A stretch of 64,000 bases of DNA from Promineifilum sp019695075 (GTDB lineage Bacteria; Chloroflexota; Anaerolineae; Promineifilales; Promineifilaceae). Positions 43,896-53,301 of this stretch are shown piece after piece. Each line of letters begins with the position of its first letter. The stretch's first letter is position 1. The translations under genes and the position numbers were made by a program. Location of the stretch: contig JAHCIO010000002.1 in assembly GCA_026129185.1 (NCBI GenBank), positions 1 to 64,000 of the forward strand. Direction: 5' to 3'. The notes below the pieces were generated by a model. It made no database searches and was not told where the DNA came from. It saw nothing but the letters and a program-made list of their open reading frames with translations.

Positions 43896-45227
43896 TCAGA
43901 GAGAAAGTTGTTTGGCGCGCGGCGCGCCGAAAAGGGGCAGTTCGACCGGCAGCGTAGCCCGCGTGCGCCAGGTCAGATAGAGCACTTCGCCCAGCAGCGC
44001 CAGGGTCATGGCCAGCGCCGCCGTCGGCAGCCCCGGCCAGCGCCGGACGACGCCGGCAATGAGCACGACGGCGGTGAGCGACAAGTTGACGGCCATGCCG
44101 ATATTGACAAAGCGCGTGTGCCGGCTCTGGATGAGCAGGCCGCGCAGCCAGGAGACCAAGGTTGTCAGGCCGGGCAGTAGCAAAAAGAGGGGCAGGCTGG
44201 CCAACGCCAGCTCGCCAACCGCGTCGGTCAGGTCTTGCACGCCGAAGATGTAGAGCCGGCCGGCGGGCGTGAAGACGAAGAGGGCCATGACCGTCGTGAG
44301 GGCCGCCGTCAGTAGCAGGCTAAAGCGGCGCAGCGGCGCGAAGGTAGTGGCGTCGTGGTGGAGAGCGATGACTACTTCCGGCAGGGCCATCGCCCCGGCC
44401 CGCGCCATCAGCGCGATCTGGAAGACGATCGGCCAGGCCGCCAGCGTCAGCGTCGGCTGGTCGAGCCGGGCCAGACTGGAGGTGACCATCGGTTGCAACA
44501 TCAGGACGAGCACCGATGTCGCTGCCAGAGGAATGTGGAATGCCGACAGGCTGCGATAGGTCAACGGCGAGCCCTCGGCCGCGGGTGTGTCGGGGGCCAA
44601 CTCAGCCCGCAAGACCGGCCGCACCGCCCAGGTGGCATAGAGCGCCTCGGCGATGACGCCGGCCATCAGGCCCAGCGCGCCGATGAGCACGCCGGGCAAC
44701 TGGCTCAGGATGGCCAGCAGAATCGCTGTGCCGCCGGAGGCCAGCAGCCGGACGGCCGTACCCAGGGCAATGGCCCGCGTCCGGTTGAAGCGGATGAGGA
44801 TGCCCTGCAGGAAGCGCCGCCAACCGATGGCCGCGCTCCAGAACACCATGATCTTCATCCCTGGCCGCACCCACGCGGCGATCTCCGGGGGCACGTCCAG
44901 CAGGCCGGGGACGATCCAATCGAACAGGCGCGTGTAGGCCACCAGGATGGCGATGATCGTCAGTGCCAGGCACCAGTGAATGGTAAAGCGCCGCACCAGC
45001 CGGTAGGAGGCATGGTCGCGCACCAGGGCAGTCGATGTGGCCAGCAGGTTGATGATCGGGCTTTCGATGGTGATGGACAGGCTGCTGACAATGCCCATCG
45101 CCGCCAGCATGATGATTTCGTCGGGCAGCCGGTTGATGGCCGCGGCGATGATTGGCCCCTCGGCCGTCATCAGCAGCCAGCTGGCGAACAGGGGCAGCCA
45201 GAACCAGAAAATGTCGCGTTGCCGCAT
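43896..45227 (-). CDS. Polytopic MATE/MOP-like transport protein
   Basis: 443 residues with about twelve hydrophobic helices and no cytosolic domain. The N-terminal half (FWFWLPLFASWLLMTAEGPI, IESPIINLLATSTALV) recalls the MOP flippase/MATE superfamily and the ANKH-like branch; the substrate is unknown. It is co-directional with the metallohydrolase gene eight bases downstream, so they are probably one transcript. Confidence 0.65.
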   Translation of the reverse strand: MRQRDIFWFWLPLFASWLLMTAEGPIIAAAINRLPDEIIMLAAMGIVSSLSITIESPIINLLATSTALVRDHASYRLVRRFTIHWCLALTIIAILVAYTRLFDWIVPGLLDVPPEIAAWVRPGMKIMVFWSAAIGWRRFLQGILIRFNRTRAIALGTAVRLLASGGTAILLAILSQLPGVLIGALGLMAGVIAEALYATWAVRPVLRAELAPDTPAAEGSPLTYRSLSAFHIPLAATSVLVLMLQPMVTSSLARLDQPTLTLAAWPIVFQIALMARAGAMALPEVVIALHHDATTFAPLRRFSLLLTAALTTVMALFVFTPAGRLYIFGVQDLTDAVGELALASLPLFLLLPGLTTLVSWLRGLLIQSRHTRFVNIGMAVNLSLTAVVLIAGVVRRWPGLPTAALAMTLALLGEVLYLTWRTRATLPVELPLFGAPRAKQLSL

Positions 45228-45258
45228 GGGTCAACTCTCGTGGGCGGCGCGGTCATGA

Positions 45259-45288
45259 TTTCGCAGATGCGCGCGCTTTCGGTACAAT
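45259..45288 (+). promoter_or_regulatory. Promoter of the threonine dehydrogenase unit
   Basis: TTTCGC (45259-45264), 18 bp, TACAAT (45283-45288). It leaves an untranslated leader of about 150 nt that can form GAGGGGCC/GGCCCCTC (45346-45353 with 45386-45393). Confidence 0.45.
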
Positions 45289-45447
45289 ATCGCTACAAGT
45301 ATAGCATCCCGCGGCCGTCGCCCAAGGCGCGGATAGGCGCTGCGGGAGGGGCCGTTTGACCGCAGGCCGCCACTGAGACGAATCAGGCCCCTCTATATGC
45401 CGCCTCGATGCCGCTATCCTGTTTCCCATTGATAGGAGCTTCCCAAC

Positions 45448-46479
45448 ATGCGCAAGAAAGCGATTCTGATCACCGGCGCGTCCGGCGAGATCGGTCAGGC
45501 GCTCATCGCCAGCCTGGCCGAGAGTTCGCCCCTGCCCATCCTGACCCTCGATCTGCACGCCATCCCGCCGGAACTGTCCAACCTGTGCATCCACATGGCC
45601 GGTGACATTCTGGATCACAAGCTGCTGGCGCGACTGGTGACGGAGTATGACTTTGAGGTCATTTTCCACCTGGCGGCGCTGCTATCCACACGCAGCGAGT
45701 TCTCGCCGGAGTTGGCCCACCAGGTCAACGTGGACGGCACGCTGGCGCTGCTGCAAGTCGCCGCCGAGCAGTCGCAGCGGCGCGGCCGGCCGGTCAGCTT
45801 CATCTTCCCCAGTTCCGTGGCCGCTTTTGGCGTGCCTAATTTGGAGGTGAAGGCGCGCGACCGGCGGGTGAAGGAGTGGCAGTGGAACAACCCGACGACG
45901 ATGTACGGCTGCAACAAGCTCTACTGCGAGCAGTTGGGCATCTACTACTGCAAGTACTATCAGCAGTTGTCCGCCAACCGGCCGGTGATGCTCGACTTCC
46001 GCAGCCTGCGCTTTCCCGGTCTGATCAGCGCCTACACCACGCCCTCCGGCGGCACGACCGACTACGGCCCGGAGATGCTCCACGCCGCGGCCCAGGGCAA
46101 ACCCTACGCCTGCTTCGTGCGCCCCGATAGCGTCCTGCCGTTCATGGCCATGCCCGACGCCGTGACCGCGCTGCTGCACCTGGCCGCCGCGCCGGCCGAG
46201 CAACTGACGCGCGCCGTCTACAACGTCACCAGCTTCAGCCTGTCGGCCGAGGACTTCCGCGATCACGTCCTGGCCGCTTTTCCCGACGCGCAGATCAGCT
46301 TCGAGCCGGACTTGCGGCGGCAGGGCATCGTCGATAGCTGGCCGGCCGAACTGGACGACTCGGCCGCCCGCCGCGATTGGGGCTGGGCCCCGGCCTACGA
46401 CCTGCAACGCGCGTTCGACGAGTACCTTGTGCCCAACATCCGCCAGCGCTATCAGCAACGGGCGGCAGCCGCCCGCTAG
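45448..46479 (+). CDS. tdh: SDR-type L-threonine 3-dehydrogenase
   Basis: Oxidises L-threonine to 2-amino-3-ketobutyrate with NAD+. 343 residues of the extended SDR/UDP-galactose-epimerase-like branch rather than the zinc-alcohol-dehydrogenase type. Evidence: ILITGASGEIGQAL at the start, Y and K in MYGCNKLYCEQLG, and the threonine-site blocks LRFPGLIS, GGTTDYGPEM and LPFMAMPDAVTALL that mark this enzyme. ATAGGAG precedes the ATG. The CDF transporter starts nine bases after its stop. No kbl (2-amino-3-ketobutyrate lyase) gene is next to it. Confidence 0.88.
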   Translation: MRKKAILITGASGEIGQALIASLAESSPLPILTLDLHAIPPELSNLCIHMAGDILDHKLLARLVTEYDFEVIFHLAALLSTRSEFSPELAHQVNVDGTLALLQVAAEQSQRRGRPVSFIFPSSVAAFGVPNLEVKARDRRVKEWQWNNPTTMYGCNKLYCEQLGIYYCKYYQQLSANRPVMLDFRSLRFPGLISAYTTPSGGTTDYGPEMLHAAAQGKPYACFVRPDSVLPFMAMPDAVTALLHLAAAPAEQLTRAVYNVTSFSLSAEDFRDHVLAAFPDAQISFEPDLRRQGIVDSWPAELDDSAARRDWGWAPAYDLQRAFDEYLVPNIRQRYQQRAAAAR

Positions 46480-46488
46480 GAGAATTCA

Positions 46489-47400
46489 ATGGCCACCAAC
46501 CGGGAGGGGCTGACGCGCTATGCGTGGCTGTCCATCCTCACCGCAATTCTGATCATCGTACTGAAGGTGTCGGCCTATCTGCTGACCGGCTCCATTGGCT
46601 TCCTGTCCGACGCGCTGGAATCGGGGGCCAACATCCTGGCGGCGATCTTCACTCTGGCGGCGCTGATCGTCGCCGCCCGGCCACCGGACAGCGAGCACAC
46701 CTTCGGCCACAGCAAGGCCGAGTACCTATCGTCGGGCGCGGAGGGTTCGCTCATCCTCATCGCCGCGGTGGTGATCGCCGTGCAGGCCGTCCAGCGGCTG
46801 CTCAACCCGCAGCCGTTGGAGCAGGTCGGCCTGGGCGTCGCCGTCTCGGCCGTGGCCGCCGCGGCCAACTTCATCGTCGCTCAGGTGCTCATGCGCGCCG
46901 GCAAACGCCACCGCTCGGCGGCGCTGACGGCCGACGCCCACCATCTACTGACCGACGTGTGGACATCGCTGGGCGTCATCGTCGGCGTGTCCCTGGTAGG
47001 GCTGACCGGCCTGCTGTGGCTCGACCCGATCATCGGCCTGGTCGTGGCCGCGCAGATCGTCTACACCGGCCTGAAGCTCGTTCGCGTGGCCATCAACGGC
47101 CTGCTGGACGTCTCGCTGCCGGCCGACGAACTGGCCACGGTCGTGGGCATCCTGGAGGGGTATGCGCCGGAGGGCGTCGGCTACCACGCCCTGCGCACGC
47201 GCCAGGCGGGCGCGCAGCGCTTTGTGTCCTTCCACCTGCTTGTGCCCGGCTCGTGGAGCGTGCAGGAAGGGCACGAGATGCTGGAGCGGATCGAGCGCGA
47301 CATTCGCCACAAGCTGGACCCGGTCAGCATCAACAGCCACCTGGAGCCGAGGGAGGACCCGGTTTCGCTGACCGACGAGGAGCTTTTCCGCGAGGACTAG
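46489..47400 (+). CDS. Cation diffusion facilitator family transporter
   Basis: 303 residues, six predicted membrane helices and a cytosolic C-terminal metal-binding domain. Helix 2 has the metal-site pattern in SIGFLSDALESGANI and helix 5 in ALTADAHHLLTDVWTS (D-A-H-H-x3-D), with D/H ligands typical of Zn/Fe/Mn exporters. It would export divalent metal in exchange for protons. TAGGAG precedes the ATG. Co-directional with tdh; its stop interlocks with that of the convergent GH3-like gene over 47397-47400. Confidence 0.93.
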   Translation: MATNREGLTRYAWLSILTAILIIVLKVSAYLLTGSIGFLSDALESGANILAAIFTLAALIVAARPPDSEHTFGHSKAEYLSSGAEGSLILIAAVVIAVQAVQRLLNPQPLEQVGLGVAVSAVAAAANFIVAQVLMRAGKRHRSAALTADAHHLLTDVWTSLGVIVGVSLVGLTGLLWLDPIIGLVVAAQIVYTGLKLVRVAINGLLDVSLPADELATVVGILEGYAPEGVGYHALRTRQAGAQRFVSFHLLVPGSWSVQEGHEMLERIERDIRHKLDPVSINSHLEPREDPVSLTDEELFRED

Positions 47401-50354
47401 GCCGCCGGGTGCAGGGCGCGGTAGAGGAACAACCCCGCCGCGCCGCCGGCCAGCACCAGCAGCAGCCCGGCCAGACTGCCCAGCCCGGCCAGCGCGCCCG
47501 CGCCGGGCATGCCCAGCACGTAGTAGTTATAGAGCAGCAGCCCGCCGGCCAGTCCCCACAGTAGCCGGCCCACGCGCTGCGTCAATGGCGGCGGCGCCGT
47601 CCGGTCGAGCACGAAGGCGGCCGCCGCGACGGCCAGCAGCCCGCCGAGCACGCCCAGCAGCGCGCGCGCCTCGGACAGACCGATCAGCCAGCCCGGTTCT
47701 TCTGTCGGGCCGGGCAGCGGCGGCGTGGCCGTGGGCAGTTGGGGCGGGGGCGTTTCCGTCGGTTCGGGGGTGGCGGTCGGCGTCGGTTCCGGCGTCGGCG
47801 TATGCGTCGGCGCGGCCGTCGGCACGATGATGGCCAGTTGCGCATCATCTTCGATGACGATATCGACTTCCTGCGACACGGTGGCGTCGCCCGACTCGGC
47901 GGTGATGCGGAACTGGCCCGGCCCCATGCTGGCGTCGAGAACGTAGTCGAGTTGGGCGACGCCGTCGGTTGTCGGCCGGTCGCCCAGGACGGTCACCGTG
48001 CCCTGGACGCGGTTGCGCAGGATGAAGCGCACCAGCGTGCCATCGGGCACGGGCCGGCCGTTGCGGTCGAGGATGGCCCCGGTTTGCAGCCGTAGCGTAT
48101 CGCCGATGGCCGAGGCCAACGGCTCCTGGCGCGAGGGCGCTTCGATCTGGTCGCCGATGACGAAGAACAGCTCGATCACCTGGTCAGCGGCCGGCTGCGT
48201 CTGGGTGAATAGGTCGTACTGGATGCCCTCGACGCTGACCGGCGGCGCGCCCAGGAGGGGCGATTCCAGGAACAGCGCCCGCGCGGCGGCATCGACAAAG
48301 GCCCCGGTGCGGCTGTAGATGGCGTAGTAGGCGCTCAGCTTGCTGATCTCGGTGCTATCCAGGAAGTAGGGCGCGTCGAAGGCCAGGACGACGACCTCGC
48401 TCTGGCTGGCCAGGTCGGGCCGCTGGGCCAGGAAGCGGCTCAGCGCGCTGGATTCTGGCCCGCCGGCGCTCTCCCCGGCACTGAGCAAGGCGAACACGAG
48501 CCAATCGGCCTCGCGCAGCGCCTCCTGGACGCGGTAGTCGGCCGGCAGCGTCCGCGTCGCCTCGGGCGTGCCCGGCGCGGCCGTGGCCGCGTCGTCGGTC
48601 GCGGGTGGAGGCGCGGTCGGCTCCGGGATCGGCTCCGTGCCCGCGTCCAGGTAGTCGTTCAGGTCGGCGAACGAGAAGCTGGTGATGTTGTCGGGGCGCA
48701 CCTGGCCGCTGCCGTCGGGGCCGTAGATGGCCAGGATGCGCTCTTGCAGGGCCGTCTGCGAGAGCAGGGGCACGGGTTCGCAGGTCGAACAGGGCTGCGC
48801 CGTCTGCACATCGGTGAAGATCACCAGGCGGCTGCCGATGGTCGGCGGCGTGGCCAGGCGGGCGCTCAGCTCGTCGCGGCTGGGGGCCAGCAGGGTAACG
48901 GCCGCCTCGGCGATGTCGAAGAAGGCCGCCGCGCTCACCGGCTGAATGGGCGCGGCCTCGGCCGGTTCGCCGATGACGTTGGCCGCCGACAGGTCGCCGC
49001 CGTAGAGGCGCAGCTTCAGCTGCAGGATGCGCCGCACGGCCTCGTCGGCGCGCTGCCGGAAGCTGGGGTCTGTCTCGTAGCGCTCGCGGAACCAGGCGAT
49101 CGTGTCCTTGACGTTGGCCAGTTGCGCGGCGTCGTCGGCCGTGCTCACGCCGAAGTTGGCCAGAAAGAGCAGGTCGTTGCCGGCCAGCAGGGCGTCTTTG
49201 GCCACCTGGCGGTGGGGGAACTCGCGCTCGGTGTCATCGTAGAAGCGCCGCACGCTGCGCACGCCCAGGCGGTCGGAGACGACGACGCCGCCGCCTTGCC
49301 GCCAGGGCGCGAACTCCGGCAGGGTCATGAGCGAGTTCAGCGCCTGCGGGTCGAGGCTGACCGGCGCGGTGGTGGCGCGGATGTTGCCCTGGAAGCCCTG
49401 GTAGCGGATGTGGGTGGCCAGCAGGGCGTCGGCCGTCTCCGGCGCGCCGGGCGCTTGCCGGGTGACACTGAAGAAGGGGGCCAGCTCGATCTGCTTGAGT
49501 TGCTCCAGGGAGCGGCGCACGGTGGGCACTTCCACGTCCACCGGCCGGTCGCTGCTGCCCTGGCCGGGGAAGCTGCGCGCGGCCACGGCCAGCCGTTGGC
49601 CCGCGCCGGCGTGGACGCCCTCGATGTAGGCCCGGCCCATGAGGCCGACCCAGTAGGGGTCGCCGCCGAAGACGTTCGTGCCCAGGTCGCCGGCGCTGAG
49701 GGGCGACGGCCGCTCCAGCACGTCCAGTGACGGGCCAAGCAGCAGGTTGATGCCCGTGGCCGCCAGCTCGCCGCCGGCAATCTCGCCGACGCGCCGGGCG
49801 TAGGCCGGCGTCCACGTCGCCCCCAGGGCCATGTTGTTGGGCAAAGGCGTGTAGCCGGCCATGACGTTGCTCTGCGGCAGGCTGTCGCCGTCGTGGCTGG
49901 TGGCGATGAGCAGCGGGATGGGCACGGCTGCCGGCTGCGGCTCGGCCGTCGGCGGGATGTCGCCCTCTTCATCGGCCGGGTTCGGCTCCTCGCTGAAGCC
50001 AAGTAGGGCCAGGCGCTGGAGGTTCGCCGTCAGGTCGCGCACCTGCGCCGGCGTCTGCGCCGGGTCGCCGTAGCCGGTCAGGTTGTCGTTCTCGGCCAGC
50101 AGGGCCACGCCGCCGACGTGGTAGTTGAGGATGAGGTCGCCGATGGCGCTATCGGCCGGCGCGCGATCGCCCTGAAAGGTGACCAGGAACAACTGGCCGA
50201 TCCGTTCAGGAACGGTCATGGCCTGCAAGAGGGCCTCAGCCTGGGCTTGCAGGTTCGGTTCGTCTTGGCTGCGGGCCGGGGCCGGCGCGAGCAGCAGGAG
50301 CATGCTCAATGCCAGGGCCAACACGACCAGACGCAGCGCGCCAGGTGACCTCAT
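47397..50354 (-). CDS. Membrane-anchored GH3-like protein
   Basis: 985 residues: signal peptide (1-29), a GH3-type N-terminal domain (about 35-430), a second alpha/beta region (to about 720), a beta-sandwich-like region (to about 865), a Thr/Pro linker (about 870-915) and three C-terminal hydrophobic helices. The GH3 pattern IGQLFLVTFQGD, the expected nucleophile D361 in VVVSDRLGV and the HIRYQGFQG segment are recognisable. The NagZ-type His loop (KHFPGHG) appears as RSFPGQG near residue 262, so that catalytic His is lost. It may be a glycosidase with another acid/base, or inactive. The substrate is unknown. Confidence 0.75.
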   Translation of the reverse strand: MRSPGALRLVVLALALSMLLLLAPAPARSQDEPNLQAQAEALLQAMTVPERIGQLFLVTFQGDRAPADSAIGDLILNYHVGGVALLAENDNLTGYGDPAQTPAQVRDLTANLQRLALLGFSEEPNPADEEGDIPPTAEPQPAAVPIPLLIATSHDGDSLPQSNVMAGYTPLPNNMALGATWTPAYARRVGEIAGGELAATGINLLLGPSLDVLERPSPLSAGDLGTNVFGGDPYWVGLMGRAYIEGVHAGAGQRLAVAARSFPGQGSSDRPVDVEVPTVRRSLEQLKQIELAPFFSVTRQAPGAPETADALLATHIRYQGFQGNIRATTAPVSLDPQALNSLMTLPEFAPWRQGGGVVVSDRLGVRSVRRFYDDTEREFPHRQVAKDALLAGNDLLFLANFGVSTADDAAQLANVKDTIAWFRERYETDPSFRQRADEAVRRILQLKLRLYGGDLSAANVIGEPAEAAPIQPVSAAAFFDIAEAAVTLLAPSRDELSARLATPPTIGSRLVIFTDVQTAQPCSTCEPVPLLSQTALQERILAIYGPDGSGQVRPDNITSFSFADLNDYLDAGTEPIPEPTAPPPATDDAATAAPGTPEATRTLPADYRVQEALREADWLVFALLSAGESAGGPESSALSRFLAQRPDLASQSEVVVLAFDAPYFLDSTEISKLSAYYAIYSRTGAFVDAAARALFLESPLLGAPPVSVEGIQYDLFTQTQPAADQVIELFFVIGDQIEAPSRQEPLASAIGDTLRLQTGAILDRNGRPVPDGTLVRFILRNRVQGTVTVLGDRPTTDGVAQLDYVLDASMGPGQFRITAESGDATVSQEVDIVIEDDAQLAIIVPTAAPTHTPTPEPTPTATPEPTETPPPQLPTATPPLPGPTEEPGWLIGLSEARALLGVLGGLLAVAAAAFVLDRTAPPPLTQRVGRLLWGLAGGLLLYNYYVLGMPGAGALAGLGSLAGLLLVLAGGAAGLFLYRALHPAA

Positions 50355-50522
50355 GTGTGATCCACCAACTTGCGCCGGGGATTACGCTCCGCCAACGCCC
50401 TTTAAGAACGGCCGGTGATACGGGGCAAGCGGCGTTTTGCGCGATCGCCCGGCAGTTCGACGGTGGCCGCCGCGGGCATGAGCCAGAGAACGATTAACCC
50501 TTGCTAACAGCCACCACCGCGG

Positions 50523-50528
50523 ATTATA
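50523..50528 (-). promoter_or_regulatory. -10 box for the GH3-like gene
   Basis: TATAAT on the minus strand 169 bases before the GH3-like ATG; it implies a long leader or a different, unseen promoter. The gap 50355-50598 holds no gene. Confidence 0.35.
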
Positions 50529-50535
50529 GCGCCGA

Positions 50536-50563
50536 TTGCCCCGCCGATCACCTGTGTTAAAAT
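50536..50563 (+). promoter_or_regulatory. Promoter of the S41 protease pair
   Basis: TTGCCC (50536-50541), 16 bp, TAAAAT (50558-50563); start expected near 50570, 29 bases before the ATG. Confidence 0.6.
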
Positions 50564-50598
50564 CGCTATCATTCGCGCTTCGTAACGCGTGCACACTT

Positions 50599-51804
50599 AT
50601 GACCGACCGTCTTCGCCGTGGACTGACCGTCTTCATGCTCGTGATCCTGGCTGCCAGCGCCTTTGCTGCCGGCTTCCTGGCCCGCGAGCTTGTCGACGGC
50701 CGCAACAACGCCACGCTGGCCTACGCCGAGCCGGATGAGGAAACCGCTCTGTTCCAGGAGGCCTGGGCGCTCATCGAGGGGAACTTCCTGGGCACGTTGC
50801 CGGAGTCCCGACAGGTGACCTATGGGGCCATCCGCGGCTCGCTGGCCACGCTTAACGACCCCTACACCGTCTTCATCGAGCCGGCCGCCCGCGACGTGGA
50901 GCGCGAGCGGCTGCAAGGCTCCTTCGGCGGCATCGGCGCGTACATCACGCGCGCGGAGGAAACGGGCGAGGTCACTCTGGAGCCTATCCCCGGCAACCCC
51001 GCCGAGGCGGCCGGCATCCTGGCCGGCGACGTACTGCTGGCGGTCGATGGTCGGGCGATCACCGCCGCGATGACCGTGCCGGGGATCGTCGATCTGGTCA
51101 AGGGCGAGAAGGGCACAACCGTTACTCTGACTGTGCGTCATCCCGACGCGACCGAGCCGGTCGATATCGGCGTCGTCCGCGCCGACATCCTGCTGCCGTC
51201 GGTGGCCTACCGGCTGCTGGAGGCCGACCCGACCATCGGCTACATCGCCTTGTCGCGCTTCAGCGGCGAGAGCGGCAACGAAGTTGGCGCGGCGTTGCAA
51301 GACCTGCTGGCGCAGGGGGCGACGCGCCTGGTGCTCGACCTGCGCCAGAACGGCGGCGGCCTGCGCGACGCGGCCGTGGACGTGGCCGACCACTTCCTCG
51401 ACGGCGGCCCGGTGCTCTACCTGGAGAGCCAGGAAGAGGGCGAGATCGTCTACAACGCCACCGACGAAACACTGGCCCCCGACCAGCCGTTGGTTGTCCT
51501 CATCGACGGCGGCACGGCCAGCGCCTCGGAGATCGTCGCCGGCGCACTCAGCGATCGCCAGCGAGCCACGCTCATTGGCAGCAAATCCTTTGGCAAAGGC
51601 TCGGTGCAACTCGTCTTCGACTTGAGCGACGGCTCCTCGGTGCATGTCACCTCGGCGCGCTGGCTGACGCCCAATCACCGCACGCTGGACGGCAACGGCC
51701 TGGAGCCGGACATCCCGGTGACCACGACGCAGGAAGATATCGACAACGGCCGCGACCCGGTGCTGGATCGCGCCGTGCAATACTTGCAGGAGGTCGCGCC
51801 CTAA
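50599..51804 (+). CDS. S41 family C-terminal processing protease
   Basis: 401 residues: a signal anchor (about 9-29), helical segment, PDZ domain (about 95-175) and S41 peptidase domain. The catalytic set by comparison with Tsp is S308 (first Ser of SASE), D319 and K333 in FGKGSVQ. It would cleave extracytoplasmic proteins near the C-terminus. The ATG at 50599 follows the promoter; a TTG further upstream lies within the -35 box and is rejected. A second S41 gene follows after 22 bases. Confidence 0.93.
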   Translation: MTDRLRRGLTVFMLVILAASAFAAGFLARELVDGRNNATLAYAEPDEETALFQEAWALIEGNFLGTLPESRQVTYGAIRGSLATLNDPYTVFIEPAARDVERERLQGSFGGIGAYITRAEETGEVTLEPIPGNPAEAAGILAGDVLLAVDGRAITAAMTVPGIVDLVKGEKGTTVTLTVRHPDATEPVDIGVVRADILLPSVAYRLLEADPTIGYIALSRFSGESGNEVGAALQDLLAQGATRLVLDLRQNGGGLRDAAVDVADHFLDGGPVLYLESQEEGEIVYNATDETLAPDQPLVVLIDGGTASASEIVAGALSDRQRATLIGSKSFGKGSVQLVFDLSDGSSVHVTSARWLTPNHRTLDGNGLEPDIPVTTTQEDIDNGRDPVLDRAVQYLQEVAP

Positions 51805-51826
51805 CGTCGGGCGGCCCACGGAATCT

Positions 51827-53287
51827 ATGTCCTACGACCCTTCTCCTCCCGAACGCGACTCTGCCGGGCGACGCGCGCCCGGCGTTTTGTTCATCGGCCT
51901 GGCGGCCGTGCTCCTGGCGTTGGCCACGGGCGCGCTCGGTTTTGTCCTCGGCCGGAGCGCGGCCGCCGCGCCCGCGGCCCTGCCGACGACGGCCGCCGTG
52001 GCCCAGATCGACACGCCGACGGCTGTCCCGCCGACGGCCATTCCGCCGACGGCCTCGCCAACGGCCACCACCGCGCCCACCGAGACGGCCACCGCGGTCG
52101 CCACCGCCACGCCCACGCCCGCGCCACTGCCCACCGAAACAGCCACTGCCGCCGTCAGCCCAACGCAATCGCCGACGCCGGCGATTGTCTTCGACGGCCA
52201 GTCGCCACTGAGCGGAGCCGACCTGAGCACGCTCTACCAGGCCTGGGACATCGTTGCCGGCGAGTATGACGGCGCGCTGCCGCCGGCCGACGAGTTAATG
52301 CAGTCGGCCATCGCCGGCTCGCTGGAGTCGCTGGGCGACGACTACACGCGCTACGTCTCTCCAACCGTGGCCGAGCGAACGCGCGAGGACATGAACGGCG
52401 CGGTCGAGGGCATCGGCGCGCTGGTGCGCGAGAACGACGAGGGGTTGTTCGAGATTGTCCGCCCCCTCGATGGCCAGCCGGCCGAGCTGGCCGGGCTGAA
52501 GGCCGGCGATGTCGTCATCGAGGTCGATGGCCAATCGGCGCTGGAGATGAGCTTCGACGAGGTCATCCTGCTGGTGCGCGGGCCGGCGGGCACGAGCGTG
52601 ACGCTGAAGGTCATGCGCGAGGGCGAGGCGGAGCCACTGGAGTTCACCATCACTCGCGCCCGCTTCGAGGTGGCCGTCGTTGAGTACGAGATGCTGCCGG
52701 CGGAGATGACCGGCGGCGCGACCATCGGCTACATCCGCCTGACCGAGTTTGGCCGCACGGCCGAGGAGAAGCTGCTGGAGGCGCTGACGGCCATCCTGGC
52801 CCAGCAGCCGTCGGGCCTGATCTTTGACCTGCGCGACAACCCCGGTGGCTACCTGGATCAGTCCGTGGCCGTGGCCGACGCCTTCCTGCCGGAGGGCGTG
52901 GCGCTGTTCGAGCGCAATCTGCGCGGGCTGGACGAGACGTTCACCACCGACGACGGCGACGCCGCCGAGAGCATCCCGCTGGTCGTTCTGGTCAACGCCG
53001 GCAGCGCCAGCGCATCTGAAATCGTCGCCGGGGCCATCCAGGATCGCGGCCGGGCCGTGCTGGTGGGCGAGACGACATTCGGCAAAGGTTCGGTGCAGCA
53101 GGTACACACACTGAGCGACGGTGGCGAGCTGCGCGTCACCGTGGCCCGCTGGTACACACCTGACAACCACAGCATCCAGGGCGAGGGCATCACGCCCGAC
53201 ATTGCCGTCGAATCGCCGGAAGACCTGGGCGGGCCGGAGGATGGCCAGCTACGGCGGGCGATCGAATTCCTGTTGAATGGCGAGTGA
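51827..53287 (+). CDS. S41 family C-terminal processing protease with Thr/Pro linker
   Basis: 486 residues: short cytosolic start, transmembrane helix (about 20-42), a Thr/Pro/Ala-rich linker (about 50-120), a helical segment, PDZ domain (about 190-275) and the S41 domain. Catalytic residues by alignment with Tsp are S395 in SASE, D406 and K420 in FGKGSVQ. The linker, absent from the neighbour, would lift the protease away from the membrane. The pair probably arose by duplication and is co-transcribed; smpB follows after 14 bases. Confidence 0.93.
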   Translation: MSYDPSPPERDSAGRRAPGVLFIGLAAVLLALATGALGFVLGRSAAAAPAALPTTAAVAQIDTPTAVPPTAIPPTASPTATTAPTETATAVATATPTPAPLPTETATAAVSPTQSPTPAIVFDGQSPLSGADLSTLYQAWDIVAGEYDGALPPADELMQSAIAGSLESLGDDYTRYVSPTVAERTREDMNGAVEGIGALVRENDEGLFEIVRPLDGQPAELAGLKAGDVVIEVDGQSALEMSFDEVILLVRGPAGTSVTLKVMREGEAEPLEFTITRARFEVAVVEYEMLPAEMTGGATIGYIRLTEFGRTAEEKLLEALTAILAQQPSGLIFDLRDNPGGYLDQSVAVADAFLPEGVALFERNLRGLDETFTTDDGDAAESIPLVVLVNAGSASASEIVAGAIQDRGRAVLVGETTFGKGSVQQVHTLSDGGELRVTVARWYTPDNHSIQGEGITPDIAVESPEDLGGPEDGQLRRAIEFLLNGE

Positions 53288-53301
53288 GGGAGCGCGGCGA
53301 T

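Noticed and set aside
50536..50598. Upstream TTG start for the first S41 protease
   Set aside because: It lies in the predicted -35 hexamer; the ATG at 50599 is followed by a normal signal-anchor sequence.
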